From assembly GCF_010499245.1 (NCBI RefSeq), contig NZ_JAAGOW010000001.1, forward strand, positions 3,038,001 to 3,102,000: a stretch of DNA of 64,000 nt. The letters run 5' to 3'. Every line of letters begins with the position of its first letter. The first letter of the stretch is position 1. Of the stretch, positions 31,679-40,839 are shown in pieces. The position numbers and the translations under genes were made by a program. This stretch comes from Variovorax sp. WS11. Lineage in GTDB: Bacteria > Pseudomonadota > Gammaproteobacteria > Burkholderiales > Burkholderiaceae_C. The notes below the pieces were generated by a model. That model did not search any database and was not told the DNA's origin. It worked only from the letters and a program-made list of their open reading frames with translations.

Positions 31679-32098
31679 ATGGCAAACACCATTCACGTCG
31701 ACGTGGTCAGCGCCGAGGAGTCCATCTTCTCGGGCGAGGCCAAGTTCGTCGCGCTGCCGGGTGAAGCCGGCGAGCTCGGCATCTATCCGCGCCACACGCC
31801 GCTGATCACGCGCATCCGCCCCGGTGCCGTGCGCATCGAGACGGCCGATGGCGGCGAGGAATTCGTCTTCGTGGCCGGCGGCATCCTGGAAGTGCAGCCC
31901 AACACCGTCACCGTGCTGTCCGACACCGCGATCCGCGGCAAGGACCTCGATGAAGAGAAGGCCAACAAGTCCAAGGCCGCGGCCGAGGAAGCGCTGAAGA
32001 AGGCCAAGAGCGACATCGACATCGCGCTGGCGCAATCCGAGCTGGCCGTGATGGCCGCTCAGATCGCCGCGCTGCGCAAATACCGCCAGAAAAAATAA
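31679..32098 (+). CDS. atpC: F0F1 ATP synthase subunit epsilon
   Basis: A 139-residue subunit. An N-terminal beta-sandwich ([38 protein letters not shown] in outline) and two C-terminal helices ([32 protein letters not shown]) that can inhibit ATP hydrolysis. Last gene of the operon, followed within 26 bases by a strong terminator. Confidence 0.96.
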   Translation: MANTIHVDVVSAEESIFSGEAKFVALPGEAGELGIYPRHTPLITRIRPGAVRIETADGGEEFVFVAGGILEVQPNTVTVLSDTAIRGKDLDEEKANKSKAAAEEALKKAKSDIDIALAQSELAVMAAQIAALRKYRQKK

Positions 32099-32123
32099 GC
32101 AAGGCGCGACCACCGCCCTTTCC

Positions 32124-32152
32124 AAAAAGCCGCCCATCCGGGCGGCTTTTTT
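32124..32152 (+). terminator. Intrinsic terminator of the atp operon
   Basis: A 12-bp stem, with arms at 32124-32135 (AAAAAGCCGCCC) and 32140-32151 (GGGCGGCTTTTT), a loop of ATCC and six T at the end. It lies 25 bases after the atpC stop. The A-run on the left arm means it could also work on the opposite strand. Confidence 0.93.
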
Positions 32153-32196
32153 ATTGCGCCGACCCGCTGCGCGCTGCCATCTTGGAACCAAATTAG

Positions 32197-32239
32197 GCCG
32201 AAGTTCAATCTTGTTCGGCTGAAGATCAACGCCTAGTAT
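32197..32239 (+). promoter_or_regulatory. Candidate promoter and operator for the ROK/sugar operon
   Basis: TTGTTC (32211-32216) and TAGTAT (32234-32239) are 17 bases apart, a plausible sigma-70 promoter. The inverted repeat GCCGAA (32197-32202)/TTCGGC (32214-32219) with an 11-base spacer overlaps the -35 box. That arrangement suggests autoregulation by the ROK protein at 32302. Not tested. Confidence 0.45.
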
Positions 32240-32301
32240 TCGCCTTCGATCCGACAGCAAGCGCGCTGCCCGGATCCAAGACGAACAACGGAGACAAGCG
32301 C

Positions 32302-33504
32302 TTGGCACCCTGGAGCGGCCTCACTGCCGACGAGATGGCGCTGCTGGAAACGACCTTCTGGTCCGCCGGCGGCTCGCGCCATGCCATGGCCGAGCGGCTG
32401 GGCTTTTCCAAGAGCAAGGCCAATGCGCTGATCGCCGGGCTGGTCGAGCAGGGCCTGCTGGCCGAGGCCGGCCTGCAGCGTTCCTCCGGCGGGCGCCGCG
32501 CCGAGAACCTCCAGTTGCACGAAGGCCTGGGCGTTCTGGTCGGCGTGGACATCGGCGCCACCAGCCTCGACGTGGCCGTGCTGCGGCCCGACCTGAGCGT
32601 GCTGGCCCAGCATGCCGAGCCGGCCGACGTGCGCGAAGGCCCCGGCGTGGTGCTGGCCCGTGTGCGCGTGCTGATGCGCGAGCTGCTGGGCCGCTGCGGC
32701 TTCGGAGCCAAGCAGGTGATCGGCATCGGCATCGGCGTGCCGGGCCCGGTCAACTTCGAGATCGGCCAGCTGGTGAACCCGCCGCTGATGCCGGCCTGGG
32801 ACAGCTTCTCGATTCGCGACTACCTGCGCGAGGACTACGCGGCCCCCGTCTTCGTCGACAACGACGTGAACCTGATGGCGCTGGGCGAGCTCTGGCGCCT
32901 GAAGCGCTCGCTGTCCAACTTCCTCGTCATCAAGGTCGGCACCGGCATCGGCTGCGGCATCGTCTGCCACGGCGAGGTGTACCGCGGCGCGGCCGGCTCG
33001 GCCGGCGACGTGGGCCACATCTGCGTCGACCAGGAAGGGCCGCTGTGCCACTGCGGCAACCTGGGCTGCGTCGAGGCGATGGCGGCCGGCCCGGCCATCA
33101 CGCGCATGGCAATGCAGGCGGCGGAAGCGGGCGAGAGCCGCGCGCTCGCCGAGCGCCTGCGCGCGCAGGGCCGCATCGACGCGGTCGACGTCGGCCAAGC
33201 CAGCCGCGCCGGCGACGCGGCGGCCAATGCGATCGTGCAGCGCGCCGGCCAGCTGATCGGGCAGATGCTGGCCTCCATCGTCAACTTCTTCAATCCCTCG
33301 CATGTGTTCATCGGCGGCGGCATCACCCACATCGGGCCGCTGTTCCTGGCGGCGCTGCGCCAGAGCGTCTACCACCGCTCGCTGGCGCTGTCGACGCGGC
33401 ACCTGGAGATCCAGTACACGCCGCTGGGCGCGCAGGCCGGCCTGGTCGGCGCGGGCGTGCTGGCGATGCACGAGACGCTCAAGGTCCGGGGGGTGGCGCC
33501 ATGA
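32302..33504 (+). CDS. ROK-family transcriptional regulator (NagC/XylR type)
   Basis: A 400-residue protein. A winged helix occupies residues 1-75 (MAERLGFSKSKANALIAGLVEQGLL). A sugar-kinase-like ROK domain follows: VGVDIGATSLDVAVL, GIGIGVPGPVNFE, VFVDNDVNLMALGE, KVGTGIGCGIV, and the zinc motif CHCGNLGCVE. Start is TTG 32302, supported by GGAGACAAGCG; ATG 32335 is the only nearby alternative. The stop overlaps the ATPase gene by 4 bases, so it is the first gene of the operon it most likely controls in response to a sugar. Confidence 0.9.
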   Translation: MAPWSGLTADEMALLETTFWSAGGSRHAMAERLGFSKSKANALIAGLVEQGLLAEAGLQRSSGGRRAENLQLHEGLGVLVGVDIGATSLDVAVLRPDLSVLAQHAEPADVREGPGVVLARVRVLMRELLGRCGFGAKQVIGIGIGVPGPVNFEIGQLVNPPLMPAWDSFSIRDYLREDYAAPVFVDNDVNLMALGELWRLKRSLSNFLVIKVGTGIGCGIVCHGEVYRGAAGSAGDVGHICVDQEGPLCHCGNLGCVEAMAAGPAITRMAMQAAEAGESRALAERLRAQGRIDAVDVGQASRAGDAAANAIVQRAGQLIGQMLASIVNFFNPSHVFIGGGITHIGPLFLAALRQSVYHRSLALSTRHLEIQYTPLGAQAGLVGAGVLAMHETLKVRGVAP

Positions 33505-35027
33505 CGCAGCAGCAGCATCCGCCGAGACGCACCGTCGCCGTCGAGTTCGAACAGGTGGTGAAGGCTTTCGGGCCGGTGCAGGTGCTGCACGGCGTGAGCT
33601 TCTCGCTCGAGCCCGGGCGCGTCTACGGCCTCCTGGGCGAGAACGGCGCCGGCAAGTCCACGCTGATGAAGATCCTGGCCGGCTACGAGCCGATCACCGG
33701 CGGCTCGGTCCACGTCAACGGCGAGCCGCAGGTCTTCGCGAGCTCGCGCGAGGCCGAGGCGCTGGGCATCGTGCTGATCCACCAGGAGTTCAACCTCGCC
33801 GAGGACTTGAGCGTGGCGCAGAACATCTTCCTCGGCCACGAGAAGAAGAGGGGCTGGCTGCTCGACGACGCCGCGATGGACCGCGATGCCGCGGCCGCGC
33901 TCGCGCAGGTCGGCCTGAAGGTCGATCCGCGCACCAAGGTGCGCCGCCTGATCGTGGCCGAGAAGCAGCTGGTCGAGATCGCCAAGGCGGTTTCGCGCCA
34001 CGCCCGCCTGCTGATCATGGACGAGCCCACCGCCACGCTCACGCCCGGCGAGACCGAGCGCCTGTTCCGCCTGATCGCGCAGCTGCGCGCCGACGGCGTC
34101 ACCATCGTCTACATCTCGCACAAGCTCGACGAGGTCGAGCGCGTGACCGACGAAGTGATCGTGATGCGCGACGGCCGCTTCGTCACCCGCGCGCCCACCG
34201 CCGAGCTCACGCGCCACCAGATGGCCAACCTGATGGTGGGCCGAGAGCTGGCCGACCTGTACCCGCCGCGCGACCCCGTCACGGCGGCGCATGCGCCCGC
34301 GATGCAGGTGCGCGATTTCAGCGTGCCCGGCTGGGCCGACAGCGCCAGCTTCGAGGTGCGCCCCGGCGAGATCCTGGGCTTCGCCGGCCTGGTGGGCGCC
34401 GGCCGCACCGAGCTCTTCGAGGGCCTGCTGGGCCTGCGCCCCGTCAGCGCCGGCAGCGTCGAGATCGCCGGCAAGCCCGTCCAGCTGCGCAATCCCCGCG
34501 ACGCCGCGCGCCACGGCCTCACCTACCTCAGCGAGGACCGCAAGGGCAAGGGCCTGCACGTGCACCTGGGCCTGCGCCAGAACCTCACGCTGATGGCGCT
34601 GGAGCGCTATGCCCAGCCCTGGCTCAAGCCCGAGGCCGAGCGCAGCGCGCTGGCTGCCGCGGTGAAGGACTTCGGCATCCGCACCGGCGACCTGGACGCG
34701 CGCGCCTCTTCGCTCTCGGGCGGCAACCAGCAGAAGCTCGCGCTGGCCAAGGTGCTGCAACCCAAGCCGAAGGTGGTGGTGCTCGACGAGCCCACCCGCG
34801 GCGTCGATGTCGGCGCCAAGCGCGACATCTATTTCCTGATCCAGCGGCTGGCCCGCGAGGGGCTGGCCGTGATCGTCGTCTCCTCGGAGCTGATGGAGCT
34901 GATCGGCCTGTGCCACCGCGTTGCGGTGATGCGCGCCGGCCGGCTCGTCGCCACGCTGGACGCTGACCAATTGACCGAAGAGGAGCTGATCGCCCATGCC
35001 ACCGGAACCGCAGCAAGCCACGCCTGA
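33501..35027 (+). CDS. Sugar ABC transporter ATPase (RbsA/XylG/MglA type)
   Basis: A 508-residue protein with two fused ATPase domains. Domain 1: Walker [17 protein letters not shown], Walker [16 protein letters not shown]. Domain 2: degenerate P-loop [16 protein letters not shown], signature [15 protein letters not shown], Walker [15 protein letters not shown]. The degenerate second P-loop is normal for the carbohydrate-uptake class (CUT2). ATG overlaps the ROK stop by 4 bases; the 3' end overlaps the permease gene by 32 bases. Confidence 0.93.
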   Translation: MTQQQHPPRRTVAVEFEQVVKAFGPVQVLHGVSFSLEPGRVYGLLGENGAGKSTLMKILAGYEPITGGSVHVNGEPQVFASSREAEALGIVLIHQEFNLAEDLSVAQNIFLGHEKKRGWLLDDAAMDRDAAAALAQVGLKVDPRTKVRRLIVAEKQLVEIAKAVSRHARLLIMDEPTATLTPGETERLFRLIAQLRADGVTIVYISHKLDEVERVTDEVIVMRDGRFVTRAPTAELTRHQMANLMVGRELADLYPPRDPVTAAHAPAMQVRDFSVPGWADSASFEVRPGEILGFAGLVGAGRTELFEGLLGLRPVSAGSVEIAGKPVQLRNPRDAARHGLTYLSEDRKGKGLHVHLGLRQNLTLMALERYAQPWLKPEAERSALAAAVKDFGIRTGDLDARASSLSGGNQQKLALAKVLQPKPKVVVLDEPTRGVDVGAKRDIYFLIQRLAREGLAVIVVSSELMELIGLCHRVAVMRAGRLVATLDADQLTEEELIAHATGTAASHA

Positions 35028-36021
35028 AGTCGCGGGCGCCATGCACCGCAGCGAAACCCGGCCGCGCTGGACCGAGCGCCTGCACGGCCTCGGCCCCGTC
35101 ATCGGCCTGGTGTTGCTGTGCATTGCCGGCACGCTGCTCAACAGCGACTTCGCCACCCTCGACAACGCGATGAACGTGCTCACCCGCACCGCCTTCATCG
35201 GCATCATCGCGGTGGGCATGTGCTTCGTGATCATCTCGGGCGGCATCGATCTCTCGGTGGGCTCGATGGCCGCGCTGATCGCGGGCTGCGTGATCATGTT
35301 CATCAACGCCATGGGGCCGGCGCTCGGCTCGCCGCTGCTGGCGGTGCTGCTCGGAGCGCTGCTCGCGGTGGTGCTGGGCGCCGTCTTCGGGCTGGCCCAC
35401 GGCCTGCTCATCACCAAGGGCCGCATCGAGCCTTTCATCGTCACGCTCGGCACGCTGGGCATCTTCCGCGCCTACCTCACCTACTTCGCCGACGGCGGCG
35501 CGCTCACGCTGGACAACGAGCTGTCCGACCTTTACGCGCCGGTCTACTACGCGAGCCTGCTGGGCATCCCGGTGCCGGTGTGGGTGTTCCTGGTCGTCGC
35601 GGTGATCGGTGGCCTGATCCTCAATCGCACCGCCTACGGCCGCTATGTGCAGGCCATCGGCTCCAACGAGCAGGTCGCGCGCTACGCGGCGGTGGGCGTC
35701 GACGGCGTGAAGATCCTCACCTACGTGCTCTTGGGCGTTTGCGTGGGCATCGCGACCTTGCTCTACGTGCCGCGCCTGGGCTCGGCCTCGCCCACCACCG
35801 GCCTGCTGTGGGAGCTGGAGGCGATCGCCGCGGTGATCGTCGGCGGCACCGCGCTCAAGGGCGGCGCGGGCAGCATCACCGGCACCGTGATCGGCGCCAT
35901 CCTGCTCTCGGTCATCAGCAACATCCTCAACCTCACGAGCATCATCAGCGTGTACCTCAATGCCGCGGTGCAGGGCTTCGTGATCATCGTGGTCGCTTTC
36001 CTTCAACGAGGCCGCCGTTGA
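34996..36021 (+). CDS. Sugar ABC transporter permease (RbsC type)
   Basis: A 341-residue inner-membrane protein with about nine hydrophobic segments. RbsC/XylH-type marks: [59 protein letters not shown], and the loop [14 protein letters not shown], then [25 protein letters not shown] 34996 has AGGAG 11 bases upstream inside the ATPase gene; ATG 35041 is an alternative without a site. Works as a homodimer with the ATPase and the SBP at 36074. Confidence 0.92.
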   Translation: MPPEPQQATPEVAGAMHRSETRPRWTERLHGLGPVIGLVLLCIAGTLLNSDFATLDNAMNVLTRTAFIGIIAVGMCFVIISGGIDLSVGSMAALIAGCVIMFINAMGPALGSPLLAVLLGALLAVVLGAVFGLAHGLLITKGRIEPFIVTLGTLGIFRAYLTYFADGGALTLDNELSDLYAPVYYASLLGIPVPVWVFLVVAVIGGLILNRTAYGRYVQAIGSNEQVARYAAVGVDGVKILTYVLLGVCVGIATLLYVPRLGSASPTTGLLWELEAIAAVIVGGTALKGGAGSITGTVIGAILLSVISNILNLTSIISVYLNAAVQGFVIIVVAFLQRGRR

Positions 36022-36073
36022 CGGGGCCGTCCGATTTCGTGTCAGTGAACTTTTCAACCAAGGAGACAAGTCA

Positions 36074-37036
36074 ATGAAGCATCTCACCCGACGCATCGCA
36101 CTCACCGCGGTCGCCGCTGCCGCGCTTGCAGCCATTCCGGCGCTCGCTGCGGAGAAAGTGAACCTCGGCGTCTCGATTCCGGCCGCGACGCACAGCTTCA
36201 TGGGCGGCATCAACTACTGGGCCAACCAGGCGAAGAAGGATCTGGAGAAGGAGCACAAGGACCTCAAGATCACCATCAAGACCGCCGCCAACGCGCCCGA
36301 GCAGGCGAACCAGCTGCAGGACCTGTCGACGGTGACCAAGATCAACGCGTTGGTGATCTTCCCCTTCGAGTCGGCCGCGCTCACCAAGCCGGTGGCCCAG
36401 GTCAAGGCCAAGGGCACTTATGTCACCGTCGTCGACCGCGGCCTGACCGACACCAGCGCGCAGGACGCCTACGTGGCCGGCGACAACACCGCCTTCGGCA
36501 AGATCCCCGCCGAGTACATCGCCAAGAAGCTGGGCGGCAAGGGCGAGATCGTCGCCTTGCGCGGCATCGCCACCACGCTGGACAACGAGCGCATGGACGC
36601 CTTCAACGGCGTGCTCAAGAACCATCCCGACATCAAGCTGCTCGACGCCAAGTACGCCAACTGGAACCGCGACGACGCCTTCAAGGTCACGCAGGACTAC
36701 CTGACCCGCTTCAAGAAGATCGACGCCATCTGGGCGGCCGACGACGACATGGCCGTCGGCGTGCTCAAGGCCATCGAGCAGGCCAAGCGCGACGACATCA
36801 AGGTCATCTTCGGCGGCGCCGGCGCCAAGGGCATGGTCAAGACCATCCTGGACGGCAAGGACCCGCGCATCCAGGCCGACGTGAGCTACTCGCCCAAGTT
36901 CATCTACGACGCCATCAAGCTCACGGCCGAAGCGCGGCTGAAGGGCGAGAAGCTGCCGGCGACCACCATCATTCCTTCGGTGCTGATCACCAAGGAAAAC
37001 GCCAAGGACTTCTACCACCCCAACTCGCCGTTCTGA
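36074..37036 (+). CDS. Sugar ABC transporter substrate-binding protein (Peripla_BP_4)
   Basis: A 320-residue periplasmic protein. The signal peptide spans residues 1-25 (cleavage after ALAA). [72 protein letters not shown] and [11 protein letters not shown] are ribose/galactofuranose-type features, with aromatic residues (Phe, Trp) placed to stack on a sugar. AGGAGACAAGTCA precedes the ATG. Ligand not defined; the neighbouring Gfo/Idh dehydrogenase suggests an inositol-like or oxidised sugar. Confidence 0.9.
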   Translation: MKHLTRRIALTAVAAAALAAIPALAAEKVNLGVSIPAATHSFMGGINYWANQAKKDLEKEHKDLKITIKTAANAPEQANQLQDLSTVTKINALVIFPFESAALTKPVAQVKAKGTYVTVVDRGLTDTSAQDAYVAGDNTAFGKIPAEYIAKKLGGKGEIVALRGIATTLDNERMDAFNGVLKNHPDIKLLDAKYANWNRDDAFKVTQDYLTRFKKIDAIWAADDDMAVGVLKAIEQAKRDDIKVIFGGAGAKGMVKTILDGKDPRIQADVSYSPKFIYDAIKLTAEARLKGEKLPATTIIPSVLITKENAKDFYHPNSPF

Positions 37037-37043
37037 GGTCCCG

Positions 37044-38201
37044 ATGCCGGCGACACGAAAGCTGCGCTACGCCATGGTCGGCGGCGGGCGCGATGCCTTC
37101 ATCGGCGCGGTGCACCGCAAGGCGATCGCGCTTGACGGGCAGGCTGAGCTGGTGGCCGGCGCGCTGTCGTCCAGCCCTGAGAAGGCTAAGGCCTCCGGGC
37201 GCGAGCTCTGGCTGGCCGACGACCGCAACCACGGCGATTGGCAAGCCCTGCTGGACGACGAACTGAAGCGGCCCGCCGGGGAGCGCATCGACTTCGTCTC
37301 CATCGTCACGCCCAATCACCTGCACTTCCCGGTGGCGCAGGCCTTCGTCGAGGCCGGCTTCCACGTGGTGTGCGACAAGCCGCTGGTGCACACCGGCGCG
37401 CAGGCCGATGCGCTGGTCGCAGCGGTGGCGCGGCAGGGCACTGTGTTCGCCGTGACCTACAACTACACCGGCTACCCGATGGTGCGCGAGGCGCGCGAGA
37501 TGGTGAAGAGTGGCCGGCTCGGCGAAATCCGCAAGGTGGTCGTCGAATACAACCAGGGCTGGCTCGCCACCCAGCTGGAAAAGGAAGGCAACAAGCAGGC
37601 CGCCTGGCGCAGCGATCCGGAAAAGAGCGGCGCGGCCGGCGCCATCGGCGACATCGGCTCGCATGCCGAAAACCTGGTCGCGACCGTGACGGGGCTCGAG
37701 ATCGAAAGCCTCTGCGCCGACCTGAGCGCGCTGGTGCCCGGCCGCCCGCTCGACGACGACGGCAGCGTGCTGCTGCGCTTCCAAGGCGGGGCGCGCGGCG
37801 TGCTGGTCGCCTCGCAGGTCAACACCGGCCTGGAGAACGACCTGCGCCTGCGCGTCTCCGGCACGCTGGGCACGCTGGTGTGGCGGCAGGAGCAGCCCAG
37901 CGAGCTGCTGCACCTGCCGCACGACGGGCCGCGGCGCGTGCTGACGCGCGGCTCGCCGTGGCTGGGCGAATCGGCGCGGCGTGCGAGCCGCCTGCCCAGC
38001 GGCCATCCGGAAGGCTTCATCGAGGCCTTCGCCAATGTGTATGCCGGTGTCGTGGCCGACGTGCGCGCGCGGCTCGGGGGCCTACAGGTTGATGCGGTGG
38101 AAACCGACTACCCGCGCGTGGAGGACGGCGCGCGCGGCGTGCGCTTCATCGAGCGCGTGGTGGCGTCGAGCCGGAGCGAGCAGAAGTGGACGGCCTGGTG
38201 A
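37044..38201 (+). CDS. Gfo/Idh/MocA-family oxidoreductase
   Basis: A 385-residue NAD(P)-dependent sugar or inositol dehydrogenase. The Rossmann start is [50 protein letters not shown] holds the catalytic EKP/DKP-type Lys; [15 protein letters not shown] carries the conserved His. It begins 7 bases after the SBP gene, so it is the last gene of the ROK-regulated operon and probably oxidises the imported sugar. Its 3' end overlaps the convergent deoxyribosyltransferase gene by 56 bases. Confidence 0.92.
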   Translation: MPATRKLRYAMVGGGRDAFIGAVHRKAIALDGQAELVAGALSSSPEKAKASGRELWLADDRNHGDWQALLDDELKRPAGERIDFVSIVTPNHLHFPVAQAFVEAGFHVVCDKPLVHTGAQADALVAAVARQGTVFAVTYNYTGYPMVREAREMVKSGRLGEIRKVVVEYNQGWLATQLEKEGNKQAAWRSDPEKSGAAGAIGDIGSHAENLVATVTGLEIESLCADLSALVPGRPLDDDGSVLLRFQGGARGVLVASQVNTGLENDLRLRVSGTLGTLVWRQEQPSELLHLPHDGPRRVLTRGSPWLGESARRASRLPSGHPEGFIEAFANVYAGVVADVRARLGGLQVDAVETDYPRVEDGARGVRFIERVVASSRSEQKWTAW

Positions 38202-38763
38202 CTTGCTCCCTCTCCCTCTGGGAGAGGGCATGCAGCATCTTCGCCAGCCGCGCCAGGGCCGCCTCCGCCGTCGCCTCGATCGCCGTCGAGCAGGCCAGCA
38301 TCAGGTTCAGGCGCTGCCCCAGCCCTTCCACCATCACGCCGTTCTCCCGCTCCCGCGTGACGCCGTCCGCATCTTGCGTGCACGCCATCGCCGCGCCCAC
38401 GCGGCTCGCATAGCTGCCCGCCGGCACGCCGTAGACCACCACCGGCTTGCCCAGCGCCACCGCAAAGCCGACCTCGAACACGGTGCCCGAATCCGGCTCG
38501 AGCCCGCGGAAGTCCATCAGGTTGGCGATCGCGCCGTCGCACTGCCGGATAAGGGCGATGTTGCCCTCGTAGATGAGGCGCGCCCGTTCGTCGTCGGTGC
38601 CCTTGAAGTCTGCGCCCAGACCACCGTCCGAAGGCTCGATGCCCTCCAGGCCCAGGCGCGCGCAGTGAGCCTTCAGGTCCTGGTAGATCCGCTCGCAGTC
38701 GCGAAAAAAGATGTCCGGACCAGCGAGATAGACGCGAGGCCGGGAAGGTTGGGGCTGGGGCAT
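38146..38763 (-). CDS. Nucleoside 2-deoxyribosyltransferase
   Basis: A 205-residue enzyme that exchanges bases on deoxyribonucleosides. [14 protein letters not shown] starts the Rossmann-like fold, [34 protein letters not shown] holds the nucleophilic Glu, and [10 protein letters not shown] ends the core. I start at ATG 38763; in-frame codons at 38808 and 38835 add unconserved residues. The last 25-30 residues run through a perfect palindrome (38208-38228) and into the convergent dehydrogenase gene, so the natural C-terminus may have been extended by that repeat. Confidence 0.85.
   Translation of the reverse strand: MPQPQPSRPRVYLAGPDIFFRDCERIYQDLKAHCARLGLEGIEPSDGGLGADFKGTDDERARLIYEGNIALIRQCDGAIANLMDFRGLEPDSGTVFEVGFAVALGKPVVVYGVPAGSYASRVGAAMACTQDADGVTRERENGVMVEGLGQRLNLMLACSTAIEATAEAALARLAKMLHALSQREREQVTRPSTSARSGSTPPRAR
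38208..38228. repeat. Perfect palindrome (REP-like) at a convergent gene junction
   Basis: CCCTCTCCC and GGGAGAGGG flank TCT: a 9-bp stem with a 3-base loop. It lies 6 bases after the dehydrogenase stop and inside the 3' part of the deoxyribosyltransferase frame, where it encodes SQRERE. This short motif recurs in many proteobacterial genomes as a dispersed repeat, and may serve as a weak bidirectional terminator. Confidence 0.7.
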
Positions 38764-38992
38764 GGTCGCGTCGGTGGTCGTCGGGTCATCACGAGCTTGG
38801 GCTTGCATTCTCCAGCACGCAAGGGCCCGGCGCACGCGCGGGCCGGGTGTGTAGGTTCGCTCCCACAGCTGAAAACGCCCCTGCGCTGCCGATCGGGCGC
38901 CGCAGGCGAATCAGCATGCAGGCATCCGCACGCGCTCGCTGCTGCATCCGCGGCACGCACGAGCGGGTTTCTCGATGTGAAGGGAGATGCGT

Positions 38993-39586
38993 ATGGACAC
39001 CGTGAGCATGCAGGCCTGGTGGGTGGTGGGGATCGTCGTGGTTCTCGCACTTGTCGCGCTGGCCGCCTATTTCCTCTATCGAAAACGACAGTCCGGCCGG
39101 CTCGCCGAGCGCTTCGGTGACGAGTACGACCTGGCCGTCAGAGAGCACGGCAGCCGAGCCAAGGCCGAGGCCGAGCTCCGGCAGCGCGAGGCGCGCGTCG
39201 GCCAGTTGCGCATCGTTCCGCTGGCGCCGGGTGAAGGCGCCCGCTTCAGCAGCGCATGGAACCGCGTGCAGGCCGATTTCGTCGACAACCCTGCCGGCGC
39301 GGTGACGCAGGCGGATCAGCTGGTGCGCGAGCTCATGCAGAAGCGCGGCTATCCGATGAGCGACTTCGAGCATCGTGCCGCCGATATCTCGGTGGACCAT
39401 CCGGCGGTGGTGAGGAACTACCGCGCGGCGCAGGCCATCCATGCGCGCACCCTGAGCGGCGAAGTCGAGACCGAGGAGCTGCGCAAGGCGGTGGTGCACT
39501 ACCGAGCACTGTTCGACGAACTGCTCGAAGTCAGCGTCGAGGAACCACGTCGGATGCCGGCCAGGCCGGTGGAGGCACGATCATGA
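38993..39586 (+). CDS. Conserved membrane-anchored protein of unknown function
   Basis: A 197-residue protein. One N-terminal membrane helix (WWVVGIVVVLALVALAAYFLYRK) is followed by a charged segment (about 30-75) and a conserved soluble domain: RFSSAWNRVQADFVDNPAGAVTQADQLVRELMQKRGYP, then ISVDHPAVVRNYRAAQAIHAR and LRKAVVHYRALFDELLEV. I start at ATG 38993 because AAGGGAG then lies at proper spacing; ATG 38987 touches that site. It overlaps the next gene by 4 bases (ATGA), and that gene encodes a shortened paralogue. I recognise the fold as a widespread hypothetical family but know no function. Confidence 0.82.
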   Translation: MDTVSMQAWWVVGIVVVLALVALAAYFLYRKRQSGRLAERFGDEYDLAVREHGSRAKAEAELRQREARVGQLRIVPLAPGEGARFSSAWNRVQADFVDNPAGAVTQADQLVRELMQKRGYPMSDFEHRAADISVDHPAVVRNYRAAQAIHARTLSGEVETEELRKAVVHYRALFDELLEVSVEEPRRMPARPVEARS

Positions 39587-40017
39587 TTTTCGGAACCAAG
39601 CAGGATGAACGGCCCGTCGCGGCCCGAGCCACGCAGGCCCAGACCCAGACGCCGAGCGCCGATGCGCGCGTCCCGCCGGACGACCTCGACCAGCCGGTGG
39701 TGGCCCAGAATCCGCTGCCGGCGGACGGTGCCGACGATGATGCCCTGGCCCCGCTCTTCACGACCGACGCGACCCGTGATTTCCGCGCCCGCTGGGACGC
39801 GGTGCAGATCGGCTTCGTCGACGATCCGAAGCAGGCCGTGCGAGACGCGGACGAACTGGTCCGGCAGATGCTGCAGAACCTGGCGCAGACCTTCTCGGAA
39901 GATCGGGCGGGACTCGACGCCCAGGGTGATGGGGCGGCGGATACCGGATCGACGGAGAAGCTGCGCCTGGCCTTGCGCCGCTACCGCGCCTTCATGCAGC
40001 GGCTGTTATCGCTGTGA
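39583..40017 (+). CDS. Soluble shortened paralogue of the preceding protein
   Basis: A 144-residue protein with a disordered first 60 residues (rich in Gln, Ala, Asp, Pro) and no membrane helix. DFRARWDAVQIGFVDDPKQAVRDADELVRQMLQ aligns with the first conserved block of the 38993 protein, and LRLALRRYRAFMQRLLSL with its last block; the middle block ISVDHP-NYRAAQAIH is missing and replaced by acidic linker. Its ATG overlaps the upstream stop by 4 bases. The pair is thus a membrane-bound and a soluble version of one domain, probably partners. Function unknown. Confidence 0.82.
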   Translation: MIFGTKQDERPVAARATQAQTQTPSADARVPPDDLDQPVVAQNPLPADGADDDALAPLFTTDATRDFRARWDAVQIGFVDDPKQAVRDADELVRQMLQNLAQTFSEDRAGLDAQGDGAADTGSTEKLRLALRRYRAFMQRLLSL

Positions 40018-40023
40018 TGGCAT

Positions 40024-40731
40024 TCAGGGCGCAGCACGTGGCCACTCGAACAGGGGCGCATCCGCCTTGAGCTGCGCGTGCGCGGTGACCTGCCATCCCG
40101 CCGCCCGCATCGCATCGGCCAGCGTCCCCGTCAGCCGAGCGATGTCGCTCGCCGCGGCGGCGTGCATTGCTTCCGTCACGACAAGCGCGCTGACCGTGTC
40201 CTCGCGCACGCAGGACAGCGCGCTCTGCCGATGACACCAGCGCCGCGCATGCGCGTGGCCGCTCGCATCGGCAAAGATCACTTCGCCGGGCTCGGGGTGC
40301 TCCGCTTCGCCCGCGAAGCTCTCATGGATCTCGCTGCCGGACGCAGGGCGCACCTCGAGGAAGTCCGCCACCCGTGCCAGATCGAACACGGCGATCGGGA
40401 CGGCGTTGGCCAGCGAGGCTGCATTGCAAAGGTCGACCAACGGATGCAATGAAGGCAGGCTGTCCTCCTTGCGGAAGCGGCGCAGCAGGGACTCGGCGGC
40501 GCAGCGGTATTGCGTAGGCTTGAGCCCCATTGCTGAAAAGGTGCGGCGCCAGGCCTGGATCTCCGCGAACTCGCCTTCGGGTCCTTGTGCCAGCCGCGTG
40601 CGGGCGAGGGCATGGAAGCGGGCCAGCTGATCGGCTGCCGCTGCCTGCGGCCGCACCTGCTCGACGTGAAGAACGCCCGCGTGCAGGCTCGGATGGGCCG
40701 CCCAGATGGCGGGGCTGTGGAAGAACTTCAT
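40024..40731 (-). CDS. B3/B4 tRNA-binding-domain protein (PheRS editing-like)
   Basis: A 235-residue stand-alone B3/B4 domain related to the editing domain of phenylalanyl-tRNA synthetase beta chains (COG3382 group). EIQAWRRTFSAMGLKPTQYRCAAESLLRR, LVDLCNAASLANAVPIAVFDLARV and EHPEPGEVIFADASGHAHARRWCHRQS are the conserved blocks. ATG 40731 (MKFFHSP) is used; an upstream TTG at 40737 is less likely. Possible role: clearing mischarged tRNA or modified amino acids. It converges on the paralogue pair with a 6-base gap. Confidence 0.88.
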   Translation of the reverse strand: MKFFHSPAIWAAHPSLHAGVLHVEQVRPQAAAADQLARFHALARTRLAQGPEGEFAEIQAWRRTFSAMGLKPTQYRCAAESLLRRFRKEDSLPSLHPLVDLCNAASLANAVPIAVFDLARVADFLEVRPASGSEIHESFAGEAEHPEPGEVIFADASGHAHARRWCHRQSALSCVREDTVSALVVTEAMHAAAASDIARLTGTLADAMRAAGWQVTAHAQLKADAPLFEWPRAAP

Positions 40732-40839
40732 GGGCAATGTCGCGATCGGCGGATTCGAAGCGTCATCGATGGGCGCGAGCTTCCGTCACGCCGCCCGCTC
40801 GGGCGCGGCTAGGCGCAGCCACGGCGCGCGGCCGCAGCC

